A stretch of DNA of 44,372 bases from Alphaproteobacteria bacterium (GCA_003139615.1 PLJH01000124.1:1-44372); one strand, 5' to 3'; positions 29,779-39,277 are shown, counted from the first letter of the stretch. Translations and numbers: made by a program. Notes: generated by a model not told the origin, from the letters alone.

Positions 29779-31428
29779 TTACTCGGCCGGATAGCCGAAA
29801 CGATCGACCCACCGGTTCAGGATTGGGGCGATGACGTCGAGTTGTGCGGCATAAGGGCGCCATTGCGCCACGCCTTCACGATAAAGCTCGCGTTTGACCT
29901 GGGACGCGCTCGGCGACCGGATGTTATCGGCGCGCACGACTGAACTGAAATTTTCCATAGACGCGTCATAGCTTATGCCAATGAATTCGCAGATCGCGCG
30001 CATGCTGCCTTCGAAGTCGTCCACGATATTTTCGTAGCGGCAATCCATAAACTTGAGAGGCGTTTGCTCCCGAACGATGACCGCCAGCCGCATGACGGCA
30101 TCGTAAAGCCGCGCAGCACCAGGCAATGTCAGCAGCTCGTACATTGCGGCGTTGATCTGGAAGTGGCGGCGAAAGCAGCTGAAAATGACGTCGCGCGGGT
30201 CGCGAACGGCAAAGAGTATCTTCGCATCCGGAAAAAGTCTGGCGATAAGCGGCAGTTTGGCCGTGTTCAGCGGATGCTTGTCCACGAAGATCTTGCCGTG
30301 GACATTCAAACCTTCGCGATTGACGTTTTGCCAATAACGATTTCGCGCAGCCTGAAGCTCGCTGCCCGTGAGCGCGTCGAGTCGCGATCTCCCGGCGTGG
30401 CTTGTCAGAAAGCGTTCGGCATCCGCCCCGAGAATCTCGCGCTCTTCGAGCGTGACGATCCTGGGATGGGCTTCGAGCGCCTGTTCCAGAAGCGTGGTTC
30501 CCGAGCGATAGAATCCGAGCAGGAACACGTGCCCCTGCGGGCCGCTGCTCGCCGTGGAGTCGGCGCTTGCATCCAGGTCGGTAACGATCGAGCGGTCTTT
30601 GTAATGAGCGGCCAGGGCATCGCATAAGTCGGCAATTTTCATCGATCCGGCGAAGCGCAATGCGTTCAGCCGCAGCAACTCCGTGTTTTCGACCGTGTAG
30701 GCTTCGAACGCTTCCGCCGCTCTATGCTGGCCATCCAGCGCGTCGCCAAGGACGCCGAACAGCGACGCGCGACCCTTGCCGATGATGTGAGGGTCCTGGA
30801 GAAAAGGTCTGATTCGTTCCTCGGCCGAGCTGAAGTTGCGCTGTGAAATATCGACTTGCGCGAGGACGGCGTGTGCGGTCGCATGGGCGGGATCGAGGAG
30901 GACGGCGCGTTTCGCATAGTCGGCGGCCTTCTTCGCGTCTCCCTTCTGGGCCCAGATGCTCGCAAGACCCGCCAAAGATTCCGCATTGCGTGGATCGAGC
31001 GTTACAGCCCGCTCATAGCTCCGCATCGCGCCGCCGAAATCCCCGATCAGGGAAAGCACTTCGGCCTTGCGATTGTAGCCCGACATTTCGAGCGGGTTTA
31101 AGCGAACGGCCTCGTCGAAAGACGCGATGGCCTCCTGGTATTGAAAGAGACGCGCGTGGCAAAGCCCCATCGCGATCAAGACAAGCGGACTGTTGGGCAC
31201 AAGCGATTTCGAGCGCTGATAATCGATCAACGCCTCGCTGTCGCGCTGCTGCCGCTCGAGCCACATGGCGCGCGCATTGTAAAGGACGGGGTGAACGCAG
31301 CCGCGGTCGATTTCTTCCTGCGCCAGCCCGGAGGCTTTCTCGTAATCGCCGGCGCCGACGGCCGCGCCAATGCGCTTCAGAACGTCCGGGCCCAGCGCGG
31401 GGCCACCGGTTTGCAGGTTAACGGCCAT
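29779..31428 (-). CDS. TPR-sulfotransferase 2
   Basis: A 549-residue paralogue: TPR region (EALIDYQRSKSLVPNSPLV, YQEAIASFDEAVRLNPLEM, GAMRSYERAVTLDPRNAES), then sulfotransferase motifs HVFLLGFYRSGTTLLEQ and FAVRDPRDVIFSCFRRHF. The middle segment FVDKHPLNTAKLPLIARLFP matches sulfotransferase 1. It ends with WRPYAAQLDVIAPILNRWV. The ATG at 31428 has AGGAAGG just upstream and is preferred over an extension to 31479. Middle gene of the three-gene tandem array. Confidence 0.88.
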   Translation of the reverse strand: MAVNLQTGGPALGPDVLKRIGAAVGAGDYEKASGLAQEEIDRGCVHPVLYNARAMWLERQQRDSEALIDYQRSKSLVPNSPLVLIAMGLCHARLFQYQEAIASFDEAVRLNPLEMSGYNRKAEVLSLIGDFGGAMRSYERAVTLDPRNAESLAGLASIWAQKGDAKKAADYAKRAVLLDPAHATAHAVLAQVDISQRNFSSAEERIRPFLQDPHIIGKGRASLFGVLGDALDGQHRAAEAFEAYTVENTELLRLNALRFAGSMKIADLCDALAAHYKDRSIVTDLDASADSTASSGPQGHVFLLGFYRSGTTLLEQALEAHPRIVTLEEREILGADAERFLTSHAGRSRLDALTGSELQAARNRYWQNVNREGLNVHGKIFVDKHPLNTAKLPLIARLFPDAKILFAVRDPRDVIFSCFRRHFQINAAMYELLTLPGAARLYDAVMRLAVIVREQTPLKFMDCRYENIVDDFEGSMRAICEFIGISYDASMENFSSVVRADNIRSPSASQVKRELYREGVAQWRPYAAQLDVIAPILNRWVDRFGYPAE

Positions 31429-31601
31429 ATTTACCTTCCTGGGGCCTTCCGATGCGTCGCAAGCGTGCCCGGTCGGCAATAGCAGAACTCATATCGTGGG
31501 TCCTCCGGCTTGTCTTCGCATGGTTACGCCGCGGGCGACGGTGCCCGCGAGCCGGATCGGCGCTCTCGCGGTAGCATAGGGACGCGCGGAAATGGAGATT
31601 T

Positions 31602-33230
31602 TCACTCCGGAGAATAGCCGAACTTCGCGACCCAGGGCTGGAGGATCGGCAAAATGGGGGCCATTTGCTCTGCGTATCGTCGCCATTGACCGAAGCCTTC
31701 GCGATTGAGACCGCGTGCGATTTGGGAACCGCTGACCGTCGAGATGGCGCCGATCTTCGATCGCTCGGAAAATCTGCGCATGGCTTCGTCCCAGGCCAGC
31801 CCCATAAAGTCACATAGCGCGCGCGTTTGGCCGTCGAAGTCGTCCACCAGCGCTTCGTGTCGTACTTCGAAGACATCGAGCGCGATCTTTTCCCGGTAAA
31901 TCTCGGCCAGCCGCATTACGGCGGCGTAGAAGCGTGCCGTCCCCTCCAGGGTCAGGAATTCGTATGACGTGGGATTTACGCCGAAGCGGCGGCGGAAGCA
32001 GCTGAAGACGACATCGCGCGGATCGCGGATCGCGAACACGAACTTCGCCCGGGGAAACAGCCGTGTCAGAACCGGGATATTGACCGTGTAGATCGGGCCT
32101 TTGTCGACGAAAATCCGGTTTGCCGGTTCCACGCCGAGCTTGCGCACATTTTGCCAATAGCGCTTGCGATGCTCGTCGAGCGTTTCCTCGGATGCTTCGG
32201 CCAGCGCACGCAGCCGGCGGGATTTGGGCATGAAAGCAAGCACCGCGTCCCTTGCGGGGTCGCGCTCCTCGAGCGTCACGATATGCGGGTTGTTGGCCAG
32301 GACCTGCTCGAGAAGGGTCGTTCCCGAGCGTGGAAAGCCGAGCAGGAAAAAATGCGTGGCGGCTCCACTCGAAGCCGGGATTTTTTCCGGCGCGGACAGT
32401 GACGGCATGCGCTCGAAATGCGTCGTCATGAGCGCAACGGTCTCCGACAGGGTCAATCCGTCCGGAGTCAGTCGGGCAGGGTAGAGCTTGCGGCATTCCA
32501 CTTTCGACGCGGCGAAGGCCGCCATCGCTTCCACGAATCGGTTCTGTCGGTCGCGCAGGTCGCCGAGACGTCCGACAGCCAGGAAGCGGTTGTTGGACGA
32601 CATGTTTTGGTCCGCCAGAAGCATCAAAAGCCGCTGTTCCGCCGCATCATAGGCGCCCTCCTCGGTGTCCGCGGTGGCAATGACGAGATGGGCGGTAAAA
32701 TGGCTGCCGTCGGACGCGAGTGCCCGCTCGGCATAGGCGCGCGCGTCGTCCCAGGATCCGCTGCGAGCCGCGAGAAATGCCAGCCGGCCGAGGACTTCGG
32801 CATTGTCTGGCGCAAACTCCAGGGCGCGCAGGTGCGACTGCCGGGCCTTCACCAGGTCCTGGACCATCTCATACGCCTGGCCCAGGCGGCACTGTAGGGC
32901 CGCCGAATTCGGCTGCAAGGCGACAGCGGCGCGATAGGCCTCGATCGCCTCGTCGTATCGAGCCAATTTCACCAATGACGCGCCGATGGCGCCCTGGATC
33001 GCTGCTTCGGGTAGCGACAGCTCCGCCGCCAGGCGAAAGTCGGCGAGTGCTGCCTCGTGCATCCCCTGTTCGACATATCCGATTGCCCGCGCCTTGAGCA
33101 GCAGCGGGTGACGAAATCCGCTCGTCAATCCTTCCTGTGCCAATGCGGCGGCGCGCCGGGCATCGCGAGCGCGCATGGCCGTGCCGACATCGTCCAGCAG
33201 CTTGCGGTGAGAGGGGGCCAGGGTTGTCAC
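31602..33230 (-). CDS. TPR-sulfotransferase 3
   Basis: A paralogue of about 542 residues: TPR region (YDEAIEAYRAAVALQPNSAA, KARQSHLRALEFAPDNAEV), then HFFLLGFPRSGTTLLEQ and FAIRDPRDVVFSCFRRRF. It ends with WRRYAEQMAPILPILQPWV. The start is uncertain. GTG 33230 is used here; GTG 33293 is in frame but falls three bases after the T-run of the receptor terminator, leaving no room for a promoter. A 12-bp palindrome (33261-33272) lies in the gap. Separated by 173 bp from sulfotransferase 2, so it may have its own terminator. Confidence 0.8.
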   Translation of the reverse strand: MTTLAPSHRKLLDDVGTAMRARDARRAAALAQEGLTSGFRHPLLLKARAIGYVEQGMHEAALADFRLAAELSLPEAAIQGAIGASLVKLARYDEAIEAYRAAVALQPNSAALQCRLGQAYEMVQDLVKARQSHLRALEFAPDNAEVLGRLAFLAARSGSWDDARAYAERALASDGSHFTAHLVIATADTEEGAYDAAEQRLLMLLADQNMSSNNRFLAVGRLGDLRDRQNRFVEAMAAFAASKVECRKLYPARLTPDGLTLSETVALMTTHFERMPSLSAPEKIPASSGAATHFFLLGFPRSGTTLLEQVLANNPHIVTLEERDPARDAVLAFMPKSRRLRALAEASEETLDEHRKRYWQNVRKLGVEPANRIFVDKGPIYTVNIPVLTRLFPRAKFVFAIRDPRDVVFSCFRRRFGVNPTSYEFLTLEGTARFYAAVMRLAEIYREKIALDVFEVRHEALVDDFDGQTRALCDFMGLAWDEAMRRFSERSKIGAISTVSGSQIARGLNREGFGQWRRYAEQMAPILPILQPWVAKFGYSPE

Positions 33231-33260
33231 ATCACTGCCGGAAAACGGGTTTACGTCCCG

Positions 33261-33272
33261 GATAGTACTATC
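33261..33272. promoter_or_regulatory. perfect 12-bp palindrome ahead of sulfotransferase 3
   Basis: GATAGTACTATC lies between the receptor terminator and the first likely start of the sulfotransferase array, a plausible operator. Confidence 0.3.
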
Positions 33273-33293
33273 AGCGCCACCCGGCGCTTGCAC

Positions 33294-33327
33294 AAAAAAA
33301 TACGGCGGCCCGCGAGGGCCGCCGTAT
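33294..33327 (-). terminator. intrinsic terminator of the large TonB receptor
   Basis: On the minus strand ATACGGCGGCCC, loop TCGC, GGGCCGCCGTAT form a perfect 12-bp stem followed by seven T. It lies 22 bp after the receptor stop codon. Confidence 0.9.
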
Positions 33328-33348
33328 CTTTCAGGGTGTCCGTGACGA

Positions 33349-36300
33349 TCAGTATTTGATGGTCACGCCGACGAATATCTGACGGCCCAGGGCGTCGTAG
33401 GTGCCCGGGAAGGTGTTGCCGTTTCCGAGCTGGCTCGGGCCGGCAATACCCGCGAAGACCAGCGGGGGGTTCTTGTCGAAGACGTTGTTCACACCGGCAT
33501 GCAGATCGATGCCTTCGCGGACAGTCCAGTCCGTGGAAAGATCGAAGTAGTCGATGGCGGGAAGTGTGTTGTCGACGAGATCCGGGCACGGCGCCGGGCT
33601 CGTCGAGCTGCCACCGCAAGCCCCGTGAAGCAGGCCGTTGCTGGTGTTCGAGTCGAGATTGACGTGACTCAAGTGACGCCACTGGACGGAGAAGTCGAAG
33701 TCCCAGGGCGAGGTCCACGTCACGCGGAGCTTGTGACGCCATTTCGGGTCCGGCGATCCGCAGGTGTAGCCGTAAAGGCCTGCGCAATCGTAGCTGGCAT
33801 TGATCGCCGCGAAGGGCTGGTTGGTGAGGGTATTGAGCAGCGTTCCGACGAAGTTGACGCCCAGTGAACCCCAACCCTTCATGCCCCAATCGTCGAAGTT
33901 GGCAGTGTAGTTGGCTTCGAAGTCGAAGCCCTTGGTGCCCTCCGTGCCTTCGTTCAACACCGTGTCGATCACATAGCCGTTCTGGGTGTTGATCGAATGG
34001 GTTGTCGGATCGCGATTGACCAGCGGGCATGCGGCGGCCTGGCTTGCGGCCGTGGCAGTCGCGCCATAGCAGCCCGACAGGATCGCGTTCGCGTTCGAGC
34101 CGCCGGTGAGGGCGTGGGCGATCGAGATATCGAAATAATCGATCGTCGCAGTGAACCCGTCGAAGAACGTCGGCGTGAACACGATGCCGGCCGACCGCGT
34201 GTCGGAAGTTTCCGGCTTCGCATTTACGTTGCCGCCCGTCAGCTGATTACACTGAGCTGCCACGCAGGAAAGCAGCGGTGAAGATTGCTCAGCAAGCGTG
34301 ACCTTCGCGTTACCAGGTGCGTTGGCGCAATTGGTCGACACCACCCCGGTGGCTCCCGAGCAGGGATCGTTGCCGCCGAACAGCGTGACGGACTGCGGTC
34401 CATACAGTTCGAGCACGTTGGGCGCCCGGACTGCGCGCTGGTAGGTCGCGCGGAACCGGAAGTCATCGATCGGCTGCCATTCCGCGCCGTACTCGTACGC
34501 GGAGACTGCGCCTGCGAGGTTATACGACGAATACCGATAACCCGCCTTTGCCGACAAATCTTCGAAGAAAGGCAACCCTTCGATGATCGGTATCTGCAAC
34601 TCGCCGAAACCTTCCGTCACGTCGAAGCCCGACTTCGGAACCGGCGGAGCCGAACCGCCGGCGCCGTCCAGATCGCCGCTCGACACAGCCGAGTCCGGCG
34701 TGAAGGTCAGGAACTCGTCGCGATATTCGGCGCCGAGAGCAACTGCAATCGGGTTCTTGGCCCAGGGAGACTTGCCGCCCCATTCGCCGAAGTCGCCGGT
34801 GATCGAGCCGCTGAGGATACCTTCCGTGTTCAGACCGTTTTCTTCGCCGACGGCCGCGATGGATCTCTCCATGGCCGGGGTGATGCCGCCGACGCCCGAG
34901 TAGAAATCGACGGGAACGCAGCTCGACCCGGTGATGCACTGGATGCTCGTACCGGCAGTATTGTACACGGCCTGCATCGCGGCGCCCGACTTGGCCACCG
35001 AGAAATAATTCAGGACGCTTTCGTCGAAGATCGTCTCGCCGTATTGGGCATAGACGTCGTAGCTCCAGCCGTCGCCGAGATCGCCCTTGGCGCCGACCTG
35101 GGCGCGATAGGAGGTGTGCCGCAATTCCGACTGACGATCGCCGCCTTCGATGTTGCGGCGACCGATTTCAAGCGTCGCCTGACCGGCCGTACAGAACGGG
35201 CAGTTGCCGTTGGCCTGACCACCGTAGTAACCGCTGCCGGCATAGCGCGCATCGGCGATGAAAGCGTCACCAGTGACGTCACCGCACAATTGCTTGTTCT
35301 GCTGCGCCGAGAGGAGCGGATTGGCGCAATTGATGTTGTCGAAGGATCCACTGATCGTGCCCGTTCCGAGGAACAGGCCCGACGGCGCGATCTGCGCGAT
35401 CGAATCGTCGTCCGTGAACATCACGCTCGTGTAGACGTCGAGCTCTTTGTTGACTTCGTAGTGGCCGAAGAAGCCGCCCGTCCAGCGTGTATCGGGACGC
35501 TGCAGGTAGTTGAGTCCGCCGTAGTTGAACTTCTGGCTCGTAGCGCCCACGTAGGGAACGAACTGGCCGGTTCCAGCTACGCCGGTGCCTTTCACGAAAT
35601 TGTCGACGGCACCGCTCGGCTTCAACGTGCCGGCCGAACTCGCCGATGCGTTGTTGATCGAAATGAAGCGGTCGTAGTTGCTCGAGCCGCCGCAGGCGAG
35701 CTTGCCGCCGCTGAAGGCCGTCGTACAAGCCGAGAAATCGCGGGCCGCTTCGAGAACCGGCTCGCTGTTCTTGTAGCCGACATAGGCCGTGACGTTGCCC
35801 TTACCATTGGCGGTGTTCGTGCCCATGATCACGGTGCCGGTATCCGTACCGCCGTCCATGACGCCTTCCTGGGCGTAGTTGAAGCCGAGGCCGCCGATAT
35901 GCGGCGTGATCAGCGAGCGTTCAGCGGCATTGCTATTGTCCGCTTCGTCGATGCCGTATTGGCCGTCGAACTCGATGCCTTCAAAATCCTTGCGCATGAT
36001 GAAGTTCACCACGCCGGATTCTGCATCCGAGCCGTACACGGCCGAGGCGCCGCCCGTCAGAACTTCGACGTGGTCGACAAGAGCCGCGGGAATGTCGTTC
36101 AGGTCCGCCACCGGGACGAGCGGGTCGCCCGGCATGAGGCGCGTGCCGTCGACGAGAACCAAGGTGCGCTGTGCGCCGAGGCCGCGAAGGTCGACTGTCG
36201 CCGTACCGGTCGCGCCGTTCGACATCGTCGATGTCTGATCTGCAAACACCGACGGCAAATTGTTCAGAAGGGTCTCGACGCTGGTCGTGCCTTCCAGTTT

Positions 36301-36501
36301 TAATTCCTGCTGGCTGACCGCCGTCACAGGGCTGGAGCTGTAAAGCCCCTGCTGCGGAATGCGCGAACCCGTGACAACCACGGTTTCTGTCGTTGTGTCC
36401 TGCGCCGAAGCAGGTGCCGCCATGCCGATGGCTGCGGCAGAAGCTGCTCCGAGGAGCAGTACGGAACGCAGGCTGCGTCTATTGAGATTGGTCTGGTACA
36501 C
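33349..36501 (-). CDS. large TonB-dependent receptor
   Basis: A 1050-residue outer-membrane receptor. Signal peptide at residues 1-35 (VLLLGAASAAAIGMAAPASAQ), TonB-box-like TETVVVTGSRIPQ, plug at residues 45-170 (SPVTAVSQQELKLEGTTSVE, LRGLGAQRTLVLVDGTRLMP, LVDHVEVLTGGASAVYGSDA) and a large beta-barrel ending GRQIFVGVTIKY. It is the Caulobacter/Xanthomonas type with several cysteine pairs in long outer loops. The GTG start at 36501 has AAGGGGG six bases upstream, fitting best. A terminator follows. Its upstream region holds a 17-bp palindrome. The substrate is unknown; receptors of this size often take oligosaccharides or other large ligands. Confidence 0.92.
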   Translation of the reverse strand: MYQTNLNRRSLRSVLLLGAASAAAIGMAAPASAQDTTTETVVVTGSRIPQQGLYSSSPVTAVSQQELKLEGTTSVETLLNNLPSVFADQTSTMSNGATGTATVDLRGLGAQRTLVLVDGTRLMPGDPLVPVADLNDIPAALVDHVEVLTGGASAVYGSDAESGVVNFIMRKDFEGIEFDGQYGIDEADNSNAAERSLITPHIGGLGFNYAQEGVMDGGTDTGTVIMGTNTANGKGNVTAYVGYKNSEPVLEAARDFSACTTAFSGGKLACGGSSNYDRFISINNASASSAGTLKPSGAVDNFVKGTGVAGTGQFVPYVGATSQKFNYGGLNYLQRPDTRWTGGFFGHYEVNKELDVYTSVMFTDDDSIAQIAPSGLFLGTGTISGSFDNINCANPLLSAQQNKQLCGDVTGDAFIADARYAGSGYYGGQANGNCPFCTAGQATLEIGRRNIEGGDRQSELRHTSYRAQVGAKGDLGDGWSYDVYAQYGETIFDESVLNYFSVAKSGAAMQAVYNTAGTSIQCITGSSCVPVDFYSGVGGITPAMERSIAAVGEENGLNTEGILSGSITGDFGEWGGKSPWAKNPIAVALGAEYRDEFLTFTPDSAVSSGDLDGAGGSAPPVPKSGFDVTEGFGELQIPIIEGLPFFEDLSAKAGYRYSSYNLAGAVSAYEYGAEWQPIDDFRFRATYQRAVRAPNVLELYGPQSVTLFGGNDPCSGATGVVSTNCANAPGNAKVTLAEQSSPLLSCVAAQCNQLTGGNVNAKPETSDTRSAGIVFTPTFFDGFTATIDYFDISIAHALTGGSNANAILSGCYGATATAASQAAACPLVNRDPTTHSINTQNGYVIDTVLNEGTEGTKGFDFEANYTANFDDWGMKGWGSLGVNFVGTLLNTLTNQPFAAINASYDCAGLYGYTCGSPDPKWRHKLRVTWTSPWDFDFSVQWRHLSHVNLDSNTSNGLLHGACGGSSTSPAPCPDLVDNTLPAIDYFDLSTDWTVREGIDLHAGVNNVFDKNPPLVFAGIAGPSQLGNGNTFPGTYDALGRQIFVGVTIKY

Positions 36502-36646
36502 GTGGAACCCCCTTGGTTCTGTCGTAACGACGACTGCCGATAACGGACTTACGCTGGCCGAAGGTGGCAGCTGCCCCGCGTGCCGTCGCCCCGGCATTCA
36601 CGGAATGGCCCGTTTGGATGGAAGCTAAAAGATACTGTGGTACCGG

Positions 36647-36663
36647 GTCAAAACGGTTTTGAC
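36647..36663. promoter_or_regulatory. perfect 17-bp palindrome, putative operator of the large receptor
   Basis: GTCAAAACGGTTTTGAC (two 8-base arms around G) lies 146 bp upstream of the receptor start. Perfect symmetry and position suggest a dimeric repressor or activator site; the regulator is not in this window. Confidence 0.5.
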
Positions 36664-36711
36664 TGAATCCAGACGTTCCCTAGGTGTCTGTGGCTTTTGT
36701 GCATCTATTCT

Positions 36712-36726
36712 ATGACGTTTGGTCAT
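36712..36726. promoter_or_regulatory. inverted repeat ATGAC-N5-GTCAT
   Basis: A second symmetric site between the divergent receptor and HDAC-like genes. Short, so only suggestive. Confidence 0.25.
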
Positions 36727-36890
36727 GATTTGCTCGGCGGTGTGGTTGAGGCGACACAAGATCGTCGACTTCACAGACTTGTGAGTTTGGAATTATTCAA
36801 CTGCCAACCCGCTTTCCTTGGATTTCGAGTCGCGGCGGCGATTTTCTGCAAGTCGAACACGTCCAAGGACGTCTGGAGGACGAGTAACCC

Positions 36891-37838
36891 GTGGCCACAG
36901 CGCTGATCAGCCATCCCGCCTGCCTGGACCACGCGACACCGCCCGGCCATCCCGAATGCGCAGACCGACTGCGGGCGGTCCTTCGAGCCTTGGAAACCGC
37001 GGAATTCGCAGGGCTGATGCGACTCGAGGCTCCGGCGGCCGGCAAGGATTCGCTGCTGCGGGCCCATTCCGCGATGGAAATTGATCAGGTGCTGCGTCTT
37101 CACGCGGCCGAAGCCGACCGAAGCGGGCATTCTTATATCGACGGCGACACGTCGATGTCTCCGGGCTCGGCCCAGGCCGCCTTGCGGGCGGCGGGGGCGG
37201 CGATTGCCGCCGTGGACGAGGTGGCGGCAGGGCGAATCGCAAATGCGTTCTGCGCCGTGCGGCCTCCCGGCCATCATGCCGAGCGCGATCGTGCGATGGG
37301 TTTTTGTCTTTTCAACAATATTGCGATCGGCGCGCTGCATGCGCACGATATGAAAGGGTTCGGACGAATCGCCATCGTCGATTTCGACGTGCATCACGGC
37401 AACGGCACGCAGGACATTTTCTTCGGCGATCCGAATCTGTTCTACGCGTCCACGCATCAGTTTCCGCTTTATCCGGGAACCGGACGGCCATCGGAAAAAG
37501 GCGTCGCGAGCAACATCTTCAATGCGCCGCTGCCGCCCGGCGCGGACGGCCGCGCGTTTCGCGCCGCGTTCGAAAATCTGCTGCTGCCGGCGCTTGATCG
37601 CTTCGAACCCGATTTCATTTTCATCTCCGCAGGATTCGATGCGCATCGCGCCGATCCCCTGGCGCAACTCAATTTGGACGAATCGGATTTCGCGTGGGCA
37701 ACAGGCGAGATTTGTTCGATTGCGGAGCGCCGTTGCGGCGGCCGGATCGTCTCCGCGCTCGAGGGCGGCTACGACCTTGAAGCGCTCGCGTCGAGCGCGG
37801 CTGCGCATGTGCGGGTTCTTCAGAAATACGGTGCGTGA
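36891..37838 (+). CDS. histone-deacetylase-like amidohydrolase
   Basis: A 315-residue class II HDAC-type enzyme. Catalytic features: RPPGHHAERDRAMGFCLFNN (His128, His129), zinc ligands in IVDFDVHHGNGTQDIFF (Asp164, Asp166 and His168 region) and ISAGFDAHRADPLAQL, and the C-terminal EGGYDLEAL. Bacterial relatives deacetylate acetylpolyamines or other small N-acetyl compounds rather than histones. There is no signal peptide. The GTG start has GGAGGACGAG upstream. In many alphaproteobacteria this gene precedes xseB and dxs; here msrB and msrA are inserted between. Confidence 0.93.
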   Translation: MATALISHPACLDHATPPGHPECADRLRAVLRALETAEFAGLMRLEAPAAGKDSLLRAHSAMEIDQVLRLHAAEADRSGHSYIDGDTSMSPGSAQAALRAAGAAIAAVDEVAAGRIANAFCAVRPPGHHAERDRAMGFCLFNNIAIGALHAHDMKGFGRIAIVDFDVHHGNGTQDIFFGDPNLFYASTHQFPLYPGTGRPSEKGVASNIFNAPLPPGADGRAFRAAFENLLLPALDRFEPDFIFISAGFDAHRADPLAQLNLDESDFAWATGEICSIAERRCGGRIVSALEGGYDLEALASSAAAHVRVLQKYGA

Positions 37839-37968
37839 CCCGGCCGCCGGAGCAAATCCTGCTCTCGCACAGTTGATCCGTTGGCGGCTCTCGCAGGTTG
37901 AATTCGGTCCCGCCGCAGCGAATGATTGCGCCCGGGAAACCGGCCGGCAACCTGGCCACGAAACCGTT

Positions 37969-38571
37969 ATGCGATCGGTGGTGTACGTGCACAAACCCCA
38001 ATCTTTTGTTGGTAACGGCGTCGAACTCACGCGGCGCAGTCTGTGCCTGTCGGCCGGCAGCCTGCTGGTGCTGGGCGCGGCCCGTGCGGCCCGGGCGGAC
38101 GACGCCGAGACCCCGCAAACTCTGACGATCGAGAAATTTTCCGCTTCGGGCGAGAGCCTCGGCGAAAGCAAGACGCCAAGGATCGTCAAAAACGAAGCGG
38201 ATTGGCGCGCGGTGCTGTCACCCTTGCAATTCGAAGTGACGCGCCATGCCCAGACCGAGGCGCCTTACACCGGCATCTATTGGGACTTCCACGGCGACGG
38301 TCTCTATCGCTGCGTCTGTTGCGGCACCGCGGCGTTCGATTCAGCAACGAAATACGATTCGCACACCGGCTGGCCGAGCTTCAACCGCGCGATCTCGTAC
38401 GACAATGTCGTTCGCAAAACCGACGACAGCCACATGATGCATCGCGTCGAAGCGCTGTGCGCGCTCTGCGATGCGCATCTGGGTCATATCTTTTCCGACG
38501 GCCCGCGACCGACGGGCTTGCGTTACTGCATGAATTCCGCCGCGCTCAATTTCGTTGCGCGCGCGCATTGA
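37969..38571 (+). CDS. msrB: peptide methionine (R)-S-oxide reductase MsrB, exported
   Basis: A 200-residue MsrB. The N-terminal LTRRSLCLSAGSLLVLGAAR is a twin-arginine signal followed by an AxA site (ARA), so it should be exported to the periplasm folded. The MsrB domain has zinc Cys pairs (CVCCG and CALCDAHLGHIF), SHTGWPSFNRAI, and catalytic Cys187 in LRYCMNSAALNF. It reduces the R form of methionine sulfoxide in oxidised proteins. The ATG chosen leaves about 20 residues ahead of the twin Arg, so a later start is possible. msrA follows 25 bp downstream. Confidence 0.9.
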   Translation: MRSVVYVHKPQSFVGNGVELTRRSLCLSAGSLLVLGAARAARADDAETPQTLTIEKFSASGESLGESKTPRIVKNEADWRAVLSPLQFEVTRHAQTEAPYTGIYWDFHGDGLYRCVCCGTAAFDSATKYDSHTGWPSFNRAISYDNVVRKTDDSHMMHRVEALCALCDAHLGHIFSDGPRPTGLRYCMNSAALNFVARAH

Positions 38572-38596
38572 TCTCGTTTCGCGAAGGAGAAGGTAT

Positions 38597-39277
38597 ATGC
38601 GGTTCAATCGATTTCTGTTCGGGTCTTCGCTGGCGATACTGGCGGCCTTTCCCGCGCACGCGGCCGAAAGAGTGACGCAGATTCCGCCGCCTGCGCTCGA
38701 CAATCCGCTCGCAGACGGCGCGCCGCAAACGGCCGTTCTGGCAGGCGGCTGCTATTGGGGCATGCAGGCCGTGTTCGAGCACATCAAAGGCATTCAGCAG
38801 GTGATCGCGGGATTCACAGGCCGGCCGACAACCAGCCAGAACGACGGTATCCTCAACCGTGGGCACGTTCCCGCGGAGTCCGTCCAGATCACGTTCGATC
38901 CGGGCAAGATCTCCTACGGCCAAATCCTGCAAATCTATTTCTCCGTGGCGCACGATCCGACGCAATTCAACAAGCAGGGGCCGGATGACGGACCGCAATA
39001 TCGCTCGGATGTTTTCTACGGAGACGATTCGCAGGAAAAAATCGCCGAGGCCTATATCGCGCAGCTTGGCGCCGCACACGTCTACCCCAGCGATATCGTG
39101 ACCAGCGTCGACCGCCTGACCGGCTTTCACGTGGTTCCCGATTCGCAGCAGGATTACGTCCGCAAGAACCCCACGCTCCCCTATGTCACCGGCGTCGATC
39201 TGCCCAAGCTTGCGGCCCTGAAAATCCTGTTTCCGGCCCGGTATCTGGATCCGCCATTGACCGTGTCGGGAAGCTAG
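38597..39277 (+). CDS. msrA: peptide methionine (S)-S-oxide reductase MsrA, exported
   Basis: A 226-residue MsrA with Sec signal peptide ([19 protein letters not shown]). The catalytic motif is [16 protein letters not shown] (Cys52), followed by [34 protein letters not shown] and the [16 protein letters not shown] segment. It reduces the S form of methionine sulfoxide. Strong AAGGAGAAGG ribosome site. With msrB upstream it forms a periplasmic repair pair; a resolving Cys is not obvious in the C terminus, so reduction may depend on a thioredoxin-like partner. Confidence 0.93.
   Translation: MRFNRFLFGSSLAILAAFPAHAAERVTQIPPPALDNPLADGAPQTAVLAGGCYWGMQAVFEHIKGIQQVIAGFTGRPTTSQNDGILNRGHVPAESVQITFDPGKISYGQILQIYFSVAHDPTQFNKQGPDDGPQYRSDVFYGDDSQEKIAEAYIAQLGAAHVYPSDIVTSVDRLTGFHVVPDSQQDYVRKNPTLPYVTGVDLPKLAALKILFPARYLDPPLTVSGS

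Larger units (their letters stand above)
36502..36890. other. promoter region of the large receptor and of the HDAC-like gene
   Basis: 389 bp between divergent genes, AT-richer than the coding DNA. It holds two palindromes listed separately and GGAGGACGAG, the ribosome site of the gene at 36891. I see no small gene or mobile remnant in it. Confidence 0.6.

Noticed and set aside
31530..31549. small hairpin after sulfotransferase 3
   Set aside because: A 7-bp stem with no T-run, too weak to call a terminator in GC-rich DNA.
34285..36303. 672-codon plus-strand open frame opposite the large receptor
   Set aside because: It lies wholly opposite a clear TonB receptor, and its residues (Arg/Val/Ala-rich, no motif) are those of an antisense shadow in GC-rich DNA.
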